A stretch of 64,000 nt of DNA from an uncultured Psychroserpens sp. (GTDB lineage: Bacteria > Bacteroidota > Bacteroidia > Flavobacteriales > Flavobacteriaceae), in assembly GCF_947503375.1 (NCBI RefSeq), contig NZ_CANNDQ010000001.1:558001-622000 (forward strand). Direction: 5' to 3'. The notes beneath the pieces were generated by a model. That model saw only the letters and a program-made list of their open reading frames with translations. It was not told where the DNA came from and made no database searches. Below are positions 1 to 7,477 of this stretch, one piece after another. How positions within the stretch are numbered: position 1 is the first letter of the stretch; every line of letters begins with the position of its first letter. The translations under genes were made by a program, and so were the position numbers.

Positions 1-1
1 T

Positions 2-346
2 TTTGCTGTTCCTGGCCGTGTTACAGATAGTCAAAGTGCAGGCTGTAATAATTTAATTAAAACACAACAGGCTCACACCTTATCAACCCCTTTAGATATT
101 CCTTATATCTTGAATTGGGAATTAGATACCAAACAACAACCAAGTGTACAAAAACAATTATTTGTTGAATTAACGCCAAACGAAAAATTAATCTATAGCT
201 ACCTCAAAGATCATGAGAAACAACTACTAGATATTATTGCCTTAGAATGTCAAATACCAATTTTTAAAGTTGCTAGTGCATTGCTAAATATGGAGTTAAA
301 AGGTATTGTTAGACCCTTACCAGGTAAACAATTTGAACTAATATGA
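2..346 (+). CDS. dprA: DNA processing protein DprA, C-terminal part (5' end outside window)
   Basis: The reading frame is open from base 2 and ends at TGA 344-346, so only the last 114 residues are present. The visible start reads FAVPGR followed by a conserved S.G.N.LI stretch, the end of the DprA/Smf Rossmann fold that binds single-stranded DNA and loads RecA during transformation. The rest (from about base 150) looks like the winged-helix DML1-like tail, with LTPNEKLIYSYL and a short helix-turn-helix. The next gene, trpS, is convergent and its stop lies 10 bases away. An ATG at 110 lies inside the conserved region and is not the true start. Confidence 0.88.
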   Translation, partial: FAVPGRVTDSQSAGCNNLIKTQQAHTLSTPLDIPYILNWELDTKQQPSVQKQLFVELTPNEKLIYSYLKDHEKQLLDIIALECQIPIFKVASALLNMELKGIVRPLPGKQFELI

Positions 347-356
347 TATCTCTAAA

Positions 357-1325
357 CTAATAACCAACTTTTTCTCTTACGCGTTGCAGAACTTCATTGG
401 CCACTTTTTTAGCTTTTTCAGCTCCAATTGCTAAAGCTGCATCAACCTCATTGAGATTGCTCATGTAATGGTCATAACGCTCACGTTGTTTGGAAAATTT
501 CTCTAAGATCAATTCAAATAAAGCTTGTTTGGCATGGCCATAACCATATCCACCATTTTCATAGTTGGTCTTCATCTTAGTAATCTCTTCTTCAGATGCT
601 AATAAACTATATAGAGCAAAACAATTACAGGTTTTCCAATCTTTAGGATCTTCAAGAGGTGTGCTGTCAGTTTCGATAGACATGATTTGCTTACGTAGTT
701 TCTTTTCTGGTAAAAATATATTAATAATATTACCTCTACTTTTACTCATTTTTTCACCATCAGTTCCTGGAATAAGCATTGTATTTTGCTGAACTTTACC
801 TTCAGGCAATACAAAAGCGTTTCCCATTTTAGCATGAAACCTTGAAGCCACATCGCGAGTCATCTCAATATGTTGTAGCTGGTCTTTACCCACAGGAATA
901 ATTTCAGCATCATATAATAAGATATCAGCAGCCATAAGCATTGGGTAGGTAAATAGTCCTGAGTTAACATCTTCTAATCGGTCTGCTTTATCTTTAAAAC
1001 TATGCGCTAAAGTTAAACGTTGATAAGGAAAAAAGCAACTTAAATACCAGGCTAGTTCAGTTACTTGAGGAATATCGCTTTGTCTATAGAATACAGTTTT
1101 ATTTACATCGAGACCAAAAGCTAACCATGTTGCAGCAGTAGAGTAGGTGTTTTCACGTAAGGTGTTCGCCTCTTTAATTTGAGTAAGTGTATGTAAATTG
1201 GCAATAAATAAGAATGAGTCGTTTTTTTCATCATTCGCCATTTCTATTGCTGGTAGTATGGCACCTAAAATATTACCCAAATGTGGTGTTCCTGTGCTTT
1301 GTATGCCTGTGAGTATTCTTGCCAT
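357..1325 (-). CDS. trpS: Tryptophanyl-tRNA synthetase
   Basis: This class I aminoacyl-tRNA synthetase charges tRNA-Trp in the cytoplasm. The 322 residues match the usual bacterial TrpRS length. The HIGH-like signature is TGTPHLGN (residues 11-18) and the KMSKS loop is KMSKSRGN (about 192-199). The middle holds the family's DQLQHIEMTRD segment. It is monocistronic and diverges from the acyltransferase at 1437. The leader holds a 7-bp inverted repeat (1333-1351) close to the start codon. No T-box is visible and none is expected in Bacteroidota. Confidence 0.97.
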   Translation of the reverse strand: MARILTGIQSTGTPHLGNILGAILPAIEMANDEKNDSFLFIANLHTLTQIKEANTLRENTYSTAATWLAFGLDVNKTVFYRQSDIPQVTELAWYLSCFFPYQRLTLAHSFKDKADRLEDVNSGLFTYPMLMAADILLYDAEIIPVGKDQLQHIEMTRDVASRFHAKMGNAFVLPEGKVQQNTMLIPGTDGEKMSKSRGNIINIFLPEKKLRKQIMSIETDSTPLEDPKDWKTCNCFALYSLLASEEEITKMKTNYENGGYGYGHAKQALFELILEKFSKQRERYDHYMSNLNEVDAALAIGAEKAKKVANEVLQRVREKVGY

Positions 1326-1332
1326 GGTTACT

Positions 1333-1351
1333 TTTTCGTATAAAACGAAAA
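1333..1351. repeat. Inverted repeat in the trpS leader
   Basis: TTTTCGT and ACGAAAA form a 7-bp perfect inverted repeat around the 5-base spacer ATAAA. It lies 8-26 bases before the trpS start on the minus strand, in the divergent gap with the acyltransferase gene. It could be a small operator or an mRNA hairpin near the ribosome site. Its function is inferred from position only. Confidence 0.4.
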
Positions 1352-1436
1352 TTGCTTTATAGATTAAACTTATATCGTCAGCAAAGGTAATTTTTTTAGT
1401 AGAATTGTTGAATTAATTTGAGTAGTTTTGAGGCAA

Positions 1437-2174
1437 ATGAAACCGTTCAAATACATTTTTTGGATTTTATATCGAATATGGTTCTATGTTTTGGTGGCAT
1501 TACCCATACTCTTATTATTTCCAATATTAGTCATTTCTATTCTTAAAGAATCATGGTACCCTTTCTTTTTTAAGTTGGCTCGTTTATGGGCTCGGTTTAT
1601 TCTTTTTGGAATGGGATTCAAAGTAAAGATCGAACGAGAGCAAACACCAGACATAAATAAGAGCTACATGTTTATTGCTAATCATACATCGATGGCAGAT
1701 ATAATGTTAATGCTGGTTACTGTAAAGAATCCATTTGTATTTGTTGGCAAGAAAGAGTTAGCCAAAATCCCACTATTTGGTTTTTTCTATAAACGAACAA
1801 GTATTTTGGTTGATAGGAGTAGTGCAAAAAGCAGGCAAGCCGTATTTTTAAGAGCACAACGTCGACTTAAGCAAGGAATGAGTATTTGTATTTTTCCTGA
1901 AGGTGGTGTGCCAGATGAAGCTATTGCATTGGACGAATTTAAAGATGGTGCATTTAGAATGGCCATTAATCATCAAATTTCCATAGTCCCAATAACATTT
2001 GGCGATAATAAGAAACGATTCTCATATACATTCTTTAGTGGGAGTCCTGGAAAAATGCGAGTAAAAGTACATAAGTTTATATCAACCGAAGGGTTACAGA
2101 TTGATGATACTAAACGTATTAACCAAGAGGCAAGACTGTTATTATTGAATCAGTTAAATGTATATAATAAATAA
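1437..2174 (+). CDS. 1-acyl-sn-glycerol-3-phosphate acyltransferase (PlsC family)
   Basis: This membrane acyltransferase makes phosphatidic acid from lysophosphatidic acid. Hydrophobic residues about 10-35 form an N-terminal anchor. The HX4D catalytic motif is NHTSMAD (82-88) and the substrate motif is FPEGG (153-157). I chose ATG 1437; an in-frame TTG at 1428 would add three residues (MRQ) with no support. A second PlsC homologue lies at 52765-53508, so the two may differ in acyl donor, order of action or lipid class. A strong hairpin follows the stop. Confidence 0.9.
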   Translation: MKPFKYIFWILYRIWFYVLVALPILLLFPILVISILKESWYPFFFKLARLWARFILFGMGFKVKIEREQTPDINKSYMFIANHTSMADIMLMLVTVKNPFVFVGKKELAKIPLFGFFYKRTSILVDRSSAKSRQAVFLRAQRRLKQGMSICIFPEGGVPDEAIALDEFKDGAFRMAINHQISIVPITFGDNKKRFSYTFFSGSPGKMRVKVHKFISTEGLQIDDTKRINQEARLLLLNQLNVYNK

Positions 2175-2175
2175 A

Positions 2176-2203
2176 AAAGCTGCCCTTGGCACAGGGCAGC
2201 TTT
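2176..2203. terminator. Bidirectional hairpin terminator
   Basis: AAAGCTGCCCT and AGGGCAGCTTT form an 11-bp perfect stem with a 6-base loop between the convergent acyltransferase and barrel-protein genes. The minus strand has six T after the stem, so it best terminates the minus-strand sigma operon. It can also stop plus-strand transcription. Confidence 0.85.
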
Positions 2204-2248
2204 AACTTGCTATTGTTTTAACAATAACTATCTAACCAACTAAAAAAC

Positions 2249-3850
2249 CTAAAATTTAAAACTCAAACCAGTATAAATACCAATAAAGAATGGTTGAAAA
2301 TCACCAGACGTATTATCAAAAGTATTGATTTGATACTTGAATGTAGGTTCAAGATTAAATTGAAACTGATTTGAAAAATTATAGTCCAAACCAATCCCAA
2401 AATTAGCACTATAACTCATATCTTTAATATTTGTTGCTTCTCCTAAGCGTGTTCTTTCCCCATTATCCCTTACAGCAAACACCTCATTATCACTCAAAAA
2501 TAAAGTGCTAAATCCTCCAATAAGATTAATACCAATTTTTTTATTAATCAAATTATACTCTAGCTCAATAGGAATTTCAATAAAACCAAGTTGTTGATCT
2601 AATGAAGCTTGTTCTTTAGTAAATAAAGTGGCAGGAGCAGTACCGAACTGAAAAGTTTCTGCGCTGAATACATTAGGACTACTTGTATTATTCCCTCCAG
2701 TATTTACATTAGCAATTCGAGCACTATTACGAGAAAGACTGTTGGCATTTCCTAATAAAAGCACATTATTGGTTTTATAGCCCAACTGAACTTTGTTAAT
2801 GCCAGCCCTTACTTTAATTTTTTCATTAATAGCGTAACTACCATTAATACCATAACTCATGTTAATTTCACCTTCTTTATTGTTATCAACAAATTGATTG
2901 TCTAAAGCAGAGCCATTCCCTAATGAACTGAAATATACTGGAGCTACATTAGGTGAAATACTCCATCTATTCAATTTTTTATCTGTTTCCTCTTCAACTT
3001 CGTTTTCAGCTTCTGCAATCGCTTCTTCAATAGCATTCTTTTCTTTTTCTAAATCTTCAGACGTAGTTGTGTTTTGAGTATCAGATTGAATTTGACTTTC
3101 TTCATTAGTACTGGTTTGTGTTACAGCATTATCTGTTTCAGTTTTTGAAGACTTTATTAGTGCGTCAATAGCTTCTTTTTCTTTTTTTGTGCTTAATAAT
3201 GCTTCGCTCTCAGATGTAGTAGTTGTGATATTAGTGTTATTAGTAACTGTGGTTGAGTTCTGCTTTTCATTTTTTGAAAGCTTATTAGTTCTATCTAGAT
3301 GACGCTTTGAAAGATTTGTATTTGTATTAGAAACAATAGCATCTTTTTTATTTTGTGTGTTATTACGAACCAACTCTTCTTGCCTAACAGATTCACTAAC
3401 AAGAATGTTTTTAGTAGCTGAATTAACTACTTTACTCTCATTCTTGTTAGTTGAAGTTTTAGTTTTATCATCGGCCTTGGTTTTAATATCATTCTCATTT
3501 ACAATTTGATCTACTTGCTCCCCTTTTATAATTTCTTCAGAAGATTTGTAAGTGTTTTTATCTTGGTTATCAGATTCAGAGCTTTCAATAGTTTTAGTAT
3601 CATTAACTATAATGTCTGGTATTGAGTTACCTTCAGGAGATTCATCAAAAAAAGTATTGGCAATTGTGAAAAGTAATACTAAAGCTGCCGCAACACCAGC
3701 ATACTTCCACCAAATAGGAATTACACGACGTTTACGCTTTTTCTCATGCAGTTCTTTATAAATGTTATCCCAAACACTATCTTTTGGCTCAACATCAAAG
3801 TTTTTGAACTGTTCTTTAAAGAGTTTATCTATATTCTTTTTTTCGTTCAT
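2249..3850 (-). CDS. Anti-sigma-like inner-membrane anchor fused to outer-membrane beta-barrel domain
   Basis: This 533-residue protein has three parts. Residues 1-45 are cytoplasmic and charged (VWDNIYKELHEKKRKRR), the position of an anti-sigma domain. One transmembrane helix follows at about 47-67. Then comes a Ser/Thr/Asn/Lys/Glu-rich low-complexity stretch to about residue 290. The C-terminal 240 residues have alternating aromatic strands and end in LSFKF, as in outer-membrane barrels of the PorT/OmpA-like class. Its ATG overlaps the sigma-factor stop by one base (TAATG), which indicates translational coupling. I infer that it holds the sigma factor at the inner membrane and reports on the outer membrane. 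No family-level experimental function is known to me. Confidence 0.75.
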   Translation of the reverse strand: MNEKKNIDKLFKEQFKNFDVEPKDSVWDNIYKELHEKKRKRRVIPIWWKYAGVAAALVLLFTIANTFFDESPEGNSIPDIIVNDTKTIESSESDNQDKNTYKSSEEIIKGEQVDQIVNENDIKTKADDKTKTSTNKNESKVVNSATKNILVSESVRQEELVRNNTQNKKDAIVSNTNTNLSKRHLDRTNKLSKNEKQNSTTVTNNTNITTTTSESEALLSTKKEKEAIDALIKSSKTETDNAVTQTSTNEESQIQSDTQNTTTSEDLEKEKNAIEEAIAEAENEVEEETDKKLNRWSISPNVAPVYFSSLGNGSALDNQFVDNNKEGEINMSYGINGSYAINEKIKVRAGINKVQLGYKTNNVLLLGNANSLSRNSARIANVNTGGNNTSSPNVFSAETFQFGTAPATLFTKEQASLDQQLGFIEIPIELEYNLINKKIGINLIGGFSTLFLSDNEVFAVRDNGERTRLGEATNIKDMSYSANFGIGLDYNFSNQFQFNLEPTFKYQINTFDNTSGDFQPFFIGIYTGLSFKF

Positions 3851-4392
3851 TATAAGCTTTGCGAATTTGGATTCGCTTTGTATTGTTCTATTTTTTCTTT
3901 TAAAATCAGTCTTGCTCTTGCAAGATTTGATTTTGATGTTCCTGTTGAAATGGTTAACATTTCAGCGATTTCTTTATGCGAAAAATCATCTAAGGCATAA
4001 AGATTAAAAACTAACCGATAACGGTCAGGCAACTCTTGGATAATTCGTAATAAAAAACCCATATCTACTGTATCTTCATCAATCTCTACCGAAACATCCT
4101 CAATTTGTTCTTCGTTAATAATATCAAAAACACGAACACTTCTATACCTCTGTAATGCTGTATTTATAGTGATTCGTTTTATCCAACCTTCAAATGAGCC
4201 TTTGTTTTTGTATTGCTTTATTTTTTTAAAAATGGTAATGTATGCATCTTGCAAGTTATCTTCTGCCTCTGCATAGTTACGCGAATACTTCAAGCAAATC
4301 GAAAACAGTTTACTCGCATAGAGCTTATATATTTGACTTTGAGCTTGAGCATCATTTTTTTTACATTGTTCTATGAGTTGTTTTAAACTCAA
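3850..4392 (-). CDS. ECF-type RNA polymerase sigma factor
   Basis: The 180 residues show the two-domain ECF layout. Region 2 (about 25-90) includes AEDNLQDAYITIFKKI and FEGWIKRITINTALQRYR. Region 4 (about 118-172) includes LPDRYRLVFNLYALDDFSHKEIAEML and an HTH ending in SNLARARLILK. It is coupled to the downstream anti-sigma/barrel gene by a one-base overlap and lies 31 bases after the lipoprotein gene at 4424-4837, so the three probably share a transcript. A candidate ECF promoter upstream of that lipoprotein (4874-4904) would make the operon autoregulated. A matching promoter lies at 6028-6058. Confidence 0.93.
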   Translation of the reverse strand: MSLKQLIEQCKKNDAQAQSQIYKLYASKLFSICLKYSRNYAEAEDNLQDAYITIFKKIKQYKNKGSFEGWIKRITINTALQRYRSVRVFDIINEEQIEDVSVEIDEDTVDMGFLLRIIQELPDRYRLVFNLYALDDFSHKEIAEMLTISTGTSKSNLARARLILKEKIEQYKANPNSQSL

Positions 4393-4423
4393 ATGTCATG
4401 GTGTTTAATGATCAAAAACTTAA

Positions 4424-4837
4424 TTAATTTATCACAGGAATTTCTACAATATGATAAGTGTCATTTCCACTTTCATCTGGTCCTAACCAGAATCTAAATA
4501 CATAATTATCCATACTTGTCACTTGAAAATCGAACGATACAGTTATGAATTCATCTTCAAGATCTGTACAGGGTTGATCTGTAAATACAGTATTGATAAT
4601 AGCAATGGTTCTCTGGTTTAATTCACTTACATAATAAAAATCATTGAATAAGTGACAGCCTGTAGGTCTTAAGTAGGTCATTGATATTTCATAAGTAGAA
4701 CCAAAAACAAACACTTCAGGTATGTTGACACTTTCAATAGGTAAAGTTTCTAAATAAAAACTTGGCAAATTATCGTCGTCTGGGCTACATGACCATAAAC
4801 CAAACATCAAAAAGCCAAATAATATTAATTTCTTCAT
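4424..4837 (-). CDS. Small lipoprotein heading the ECF sigma operon
   Basis: This 137-residue protein has a lipoprotein signal peptide: MKK, a hydrophobic core, and the lipobox LWSC with Cys17, followed by acidic SPDDD. That tail favours surface or outer-membrane sorting in Bacteroidota. The mature part is probably an all-beta domain of about 110 residues with two conserved-looking cysteines (TGCHLF and QPCTDL). I do not recognise a family. It is the first gene after the ECF-like promoter at 4874-4904 and lies 31 bases before the sigma gene. A role in sensing or envelope repair is an inference from context. Confidence 0.75.
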   Translation of the reverse strand: MKKLILFGFLMFGLWSCSPDDDNLPSFYLETLPIESVNIPEVFVFGSTYEISMTYLRPTGCHLFNDFYYVSELNQRTIAIINTVFTDQPCTDLEDEFITVSFDFQVTSMDNYVFRFWLGPDESGNDTYHIVEIPVIN

Positions 4838-4873
4838 AAATTATTTATTTGAGACATCTCTTTATTTCATAAA

Positions 4874-4904
4874 GTAGATGCATTTCTATAATAAAGGTTG
4901 CGTC
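4874..4904 (-). promoter_or_regulatory. Candidate ECF-sigma promoter, copy 1 (sigma operon)
   Basis: On the minus strand GACGCAACCTTT, an 11-base spacer and GCATCTAC precede the lipoprotein ATG by 36 bases. The layout resembles ECF promoters with an AAC-containing -35 and a GTC/CATCTA-like -10. The same two blocks with the same spacer length occur at 6028-6058 on the plus strand and I found them nowhere else in the window. The adjacent ECF gene is the natural candidate to use them. Confidence 0.7.
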
Positions 4905-4915
4905 TAAAAATAAAA

Positions 4916-4938
4916 AAAATCCCAAAAAATGGGATTTT
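4916..4938 (-). terminator. recA terminator
   Basis: AAAATCCCA and TGGGATTTT form a 9-bp stem with a 5-base loop starting 18 bases after the recA stop. On the minus strand it is followed by a run of T. It separates recA from the ECF-controlled operon. Confidence 0.8.
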
Positions 4939-4955
4939 AATTTTACAGGAGTAAA

Positions 4956-5960
4956 TTATGTGTTAGACTTAATGATATCTCTAACTTTTTCTTCAAGTTC
5001 GTCCATGAGTTCCGGATTGTCTTTTATGAGAGCTTTTACAGCGTCTCGTCCTTGCCCTAATTTTGTTTCGCCATAACTAAACCAAGACCCACTTTTTTTA
5101 ATAATTTCATGCTCAACAGCAAGATCTAATATTTCACCAACTTTAGAAATTCCTTCACCATACATAATGTCAAATTCGCACATTTTAAATGGAGGAGCTA
5201 CTTTATTTTTGACCACTTTCACTCTAGTTTTATTACCAGCAACATTACCATCAGTTTCTTTTATTTGAGTTGATCGTCTAATATCTAATCGAACTGAGGC
5301 ATAAAATTTTAATGCGTTACCACCAGTGGTAGTTTCAGGGTTTCCGAACATAACACCAATTTTTTCGCGTAATTGATTAATAAAAATAACAGTACAATTG
5401 GTTTTGCTTATTGAACCTGTTAATTTTCTAAGAGCCTGAGACATGAGCCTTGCGTGGAGTCCCATTTTAGAATCTCCCATTTCTCCTTCAATTTCACTTT
5501 TAGGAGTTAAAGCAGCAACAGAGTCTATAACAACAATGTCGATTGCTCCTGAGCGAATGAGGTTATCCGCAATTTCAAGTGCTTGTTCCCCATTGTCTGG
5601 TTGGGAAATAATGAGGTTGTCTATATCAACATTAAGTTTTTCTGCATATGTTCTATCAAAAGCATGCTCTGCATCAATAAAGGCAGCTATACCTCCAGCT
5701 TTTTGAGCTTCAGCTATGGCATGAAGTGTTAATGTTGTTTTCCCTGATGATTCTGGACCATAAATTTCTATTACTCTACCCCTTGGATAACCACCAACAC
5801 CTAGAGCAATATCTAAACCTAATGACCCAGAAGATATAGCATCAACATCTACGACCGCTTGGTCACTCATTTTCATTACTGTACCTTTACCATAAGCCTT
5901 GTCTAGCTTATCTAAAGTTAACTTTAAGGCTTTCAATTTAGCGTCTTTTTCACTGCTCAT
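4956..5960 (-). CDS. recA: Recombinase RecA
   Basis: RecA forms the ATP-dependent filament on single-stranded DNA that drives homologous recombination and SOS signalling. The 334 residues have Walker A GPESSGKT (68-75), Walker B-like [10 protein letters not shown], the L1/L2 regions around [16 protein letters not shown] and [14 protein letters not shown], and a short acidic tail. It is monocistronic, with its own promoter and terminator. I see no clear LexA-type box in the leader. The flanking ECF promoters point away from it on both sides. Confidence 0.98.
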   Translation of the reverse strand: MSSEKDAKLKALKLTLDKLDKAYGKGTVMKMSDQAVVDVDAISSGSLGLDIALGVGGYPRGRVIEIYGPESSGKTTLTLHAIAEAQKAGGIAAFIDAEHAFDRTYAEKLNVDIDNLIISQPDNGEQALEIADNLIRSGAIDIVVIDSVAALTPKSEIEGEMGDSKMGLHARLMSQALRKLTGSISKTNCTVIFINQLREKIGVMFGNPETTTGGNALKFYASVRLDIRRSTQIKETDGNVAGNKTRVKVVKNKVAPPFKMCEFDIMYGEGISKVGEILDLAVEHEIIKKSGSWFSYGETKLGQGRDAVKALIKDNPELMDELEEKVRDIIKSNT

Positions 5961-5991
5961 TTTTTCTGTGTTTTTAAATTTGATAGGTCTG

Positions 5992-6021
5992 CTAAATTAC
6001 AACATCTTTTAATTTTTTCAA
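5992..6021 (-). promoter_or_regulatory. Predicted recA promoter
   Basis: On the minus strand TTG (6019-6021), a 19-base spacer and TAATTTAG (5992-5999) match the Bacteroidota housekeeping pattern TTG-N18/19-TAnnTTTG in all but one core base. It lies about 32 bases before the recA ATG. Confidence 0.55.
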
Positions 6022-6027
6022 TAGCAT

Positions 6028-6058
6028 GACGCAACCTTTTTGAACTTTTTGCATCTAC
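6028..6058 (+). promoter_or_regulatory. Candidate ECF-sigma promoter, copy 2 (small transcript)
   Basis: GACGCAACCTTT (6028-6039), an 11-base spacer and GCATCTAC (6051-6058) repeat both blocks and the spacing of the promoter at 4874-4904, while the spacer sequence differs. This suggests a functional sigma site rather than a duplicated stretch. Transcription would start near 6064-6066 and run through the small ORF at 6140-6232 to the terminator at 6286-6320. Confidence 0.7.
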
Positions 6059-6139
6059 CAATTGAGATTGGGAAATCTTGCTATGAAAAGGTCATTAAAA
6101 ATGACATATCCAAATTAAATTTAATTCTTACTAGATAGA

Positions 6140-6232
6140 ATGAAATTTTTTAGAAAAATTATTTTTAACAACGCATTAGGTGTTTCAGTTGCCGTACATA
6201 TAAACAGTAACTGTAAAGCCGATGGAGGCTAA
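6140..6232 (+). CDS. Candidate 30-residue peptide under ECF promoter
   Basis: ATG 6140 to TAA 6230-6232 encodes 30 residues beginning MKFFRKIIF and ending SNCKADGG. The start is basic and amphipathic, the middle is mildly hydrophobic (ALGVSVAV), and there is a single Cys at 25 and a Gly-Gly end. I do not recognise it. The stop codon lies within the left arm of a long hairpin (6229-6281), and a strong terminator follows. It could be a real microprotein, a peptide precursor, or a chance ORF in a regulatory RNA; the transcript is better supported than the ORF. Confidence 0.45.
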   Translation: MKFFRKIIFNNALGVSVAVHINSNCKADGG

Positions 6233-6281
6233 CTCGGAAGATATTTTTAAGAATAAATTAAAAATATTAATAACGAGTTAG
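6229..6281 (+). ncRNA. Two-part stem in the ECF-driven small transcript
   Basis: CTAACTCG (6229-6236) pairs with CGAGTTAG (6274-6281), and inside it ATATTTTTAA (6241-6250) pairs with TTAAAAATAT (6258-6267) around a 7-base loop. That gives 18 base pairs interrupted by one internal loop, in a stretch that encodes nothing after base 6232. With the promoter at 6028-6058 and the terminator at 6286-6320, the unit would be an RNA of about 255 bases. A regulatory RNA role is inferred. Confidence 0.55.
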
Positions 6282-6285
6282 TCTG

Positions 6286-6320
6286 AAAAAAGCTCTGTGG
6301 TGTTTCCATAGAGCTTTTTT
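6286..6320 (+). terminator. Strong terminator of the small transcript
   Basis: AAAAAAGCTCTGTGG and CCATAGAGCTTTTTT form a 15-bp stem (one G-U pair) with a 5-base loop, ending in six T. No annotated plus-strand gene lies directly upstream, so it marks an independent short transcript and insulates trhO. Confidence 0.9.
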
Positions 6321-6339
6321 GTTACCATCAATCCAATCA

Positions 6340-6368
6340 TTGTTTACTCGATACTTTTTATATCTTTG
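6340..6368 (+). promoter_or_regulatory. Predicted trhO promoter
   Basis: TTG (6340-6342), an 18-base spacer and TATCTTTG (6361-6368) match the Bacteroidota consensus TTG-N18/19-TAnnTTTG exactly. It lies 38 bases before the trhO ATG and follows the terminator of the small transcript, so trhO and the radical SAM gene have their own promoter. Confidence 0.8.
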
Positions 6369-6406
6369 CAGCTCAATTTCTTAACACACAAAAAAATTAG
6401 TATAGC

Positions 6407-7477
6407 ATGCAACTGTACAATAACTTAAGTGCTAAAGAAAGAGCTGAGCTTATTGAGAAAGCGGGAAAAGACCGCTTGACGATCTCTTTCTACAAGTATG
6501 CCAAAATTGGCAATGTCGAAATTTTTAGAAACCATATGTTTATTGCTTGGAATGAGCTTGATGTTTTAGGTAGAATATATGTAGCCAATGAAGGCATTAA
6601 TGCTCAACTTTCTGTGCCTGCAGACAACTTTCAAAACTTTAAGATGCACCTAGATACGATTACTTTTTTAGAAAATGTAAGGTTGAATATTGCTGTAGAG
6701 CATGATAATTTTGCTTTTTTGAAATTGAAGGTCAAAGTTCGGCAGAAGATAGTTGCTGATGGCTTAAATGACGACACTTTTGATGTAACTGATAAAGGAG
6801 TTCATGTTGATGCAGAAAAGTTCAATGAGCTCATTGAAGATCCTAATACGGTATTGGTAGATATGCGAAATCATTACGAAAGTGAAATAGGTCATTTTAA
6901 AAATGCAATAACACCAGACGTTGATACTTTTAGAGAGTCTTTAGATCTTATTGAAGCAGATTTAAAAGCACACAAGGAAGATAAAAATCTGGTAATGTAT
7001 TGTACTGGAGGTATTAGATGCGAGAAGGCAAGCGCATACTATAAACACAAAGGGTTTAAGAATGTATACCAACTAGAAGGTGGTATTATAAACTATGTAA
7101 GGCAAATAGAAGCCAATAGATTAGAAAATAAGTTTTTAGGAAAAAACTTTGTTTTTGATCAACGACGTTCAGAGCGTATTTCAGATGACATTATTGCTAA
7201 TTGTCACCAATGCGGTCAACCTGCAGATATGCATACAAACTGTGCCAATGAAGCATGTCACTTGTTGTTTATTCAATGCGACGATTGTAAAGAAAAAATG
7301 GAGAACTGCTGTTCTTCAAGTTGTATGGAAATTAACAGGCTACCTTATGACCAACAAAAAGCATTACGTAAAGGTCAAGGCAATAGTAACGATATCTTTA
7401 AAAAAGGAAGAGCAGATCATTTACCATATAAAAAAGATTTAAGGAATATATTTGATACCTTTCAGAAAAAAGCGTAA
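6407..7477 (+). CDS. trhO: tRNA uridine(34) hydroxylase TrhO (rhodanese-related)
   Basis: TrhO (YceA family) catalyses oxygen-dependent hydroxylation of wobble U34 to ho5U in tRNA. The 356 residues contain the N-terminal acylphosphatase-like UPF0176 domain (about 20-110) and a rhodanese domain (about 125-235) with CTGGIRC, catalytic Cys199 and Cys205. The C-terminal part has a Cys/His-rich cluster (CHQCGQ, CANEACH, CDDC, CCSSSC) that may bind metal. The radical SAM gene starts at the base after its stop, indicating an operon. Confidence 0.93.
   Translation: MQLYNNLSAKERAELIEKAGKDRLTISFYKYAKIGNVEIFRNHMFIAWNELDVLGRIYVANEGINAQLSVPADNFQNFKMHLDTITFLENVRLNIAVEHDNFAFLKLKVKVRQKIVADGLNDDTFDVTDKGVHVDAEKFNELIEDPNTVLVDMRNHYESEIGHFKNAITPDVDTFRESLDLIEADLKAHKEDKNLVMYCTGGIRCEKASAYYKHKGFKNVYQLEGGIINYVRQIEANRLENKFLGKNFVFDQRRSERISDDIIANCHQCGQPADMHTNCANEACHLLFIQCDDCKEKMENCCSSSCMEINRLPYDQQKALRKGQGNSNDIFKKGRADHLPYKKDLRNIFDTFQKKA

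Noticed and set aside
7149..7442. 97-residue alternative frame inside trhO
   Set aside because: It lies wholly in another frame of a well-conserved gene with a zinc-like Cys cluster; its length is explained by that gene's composition.
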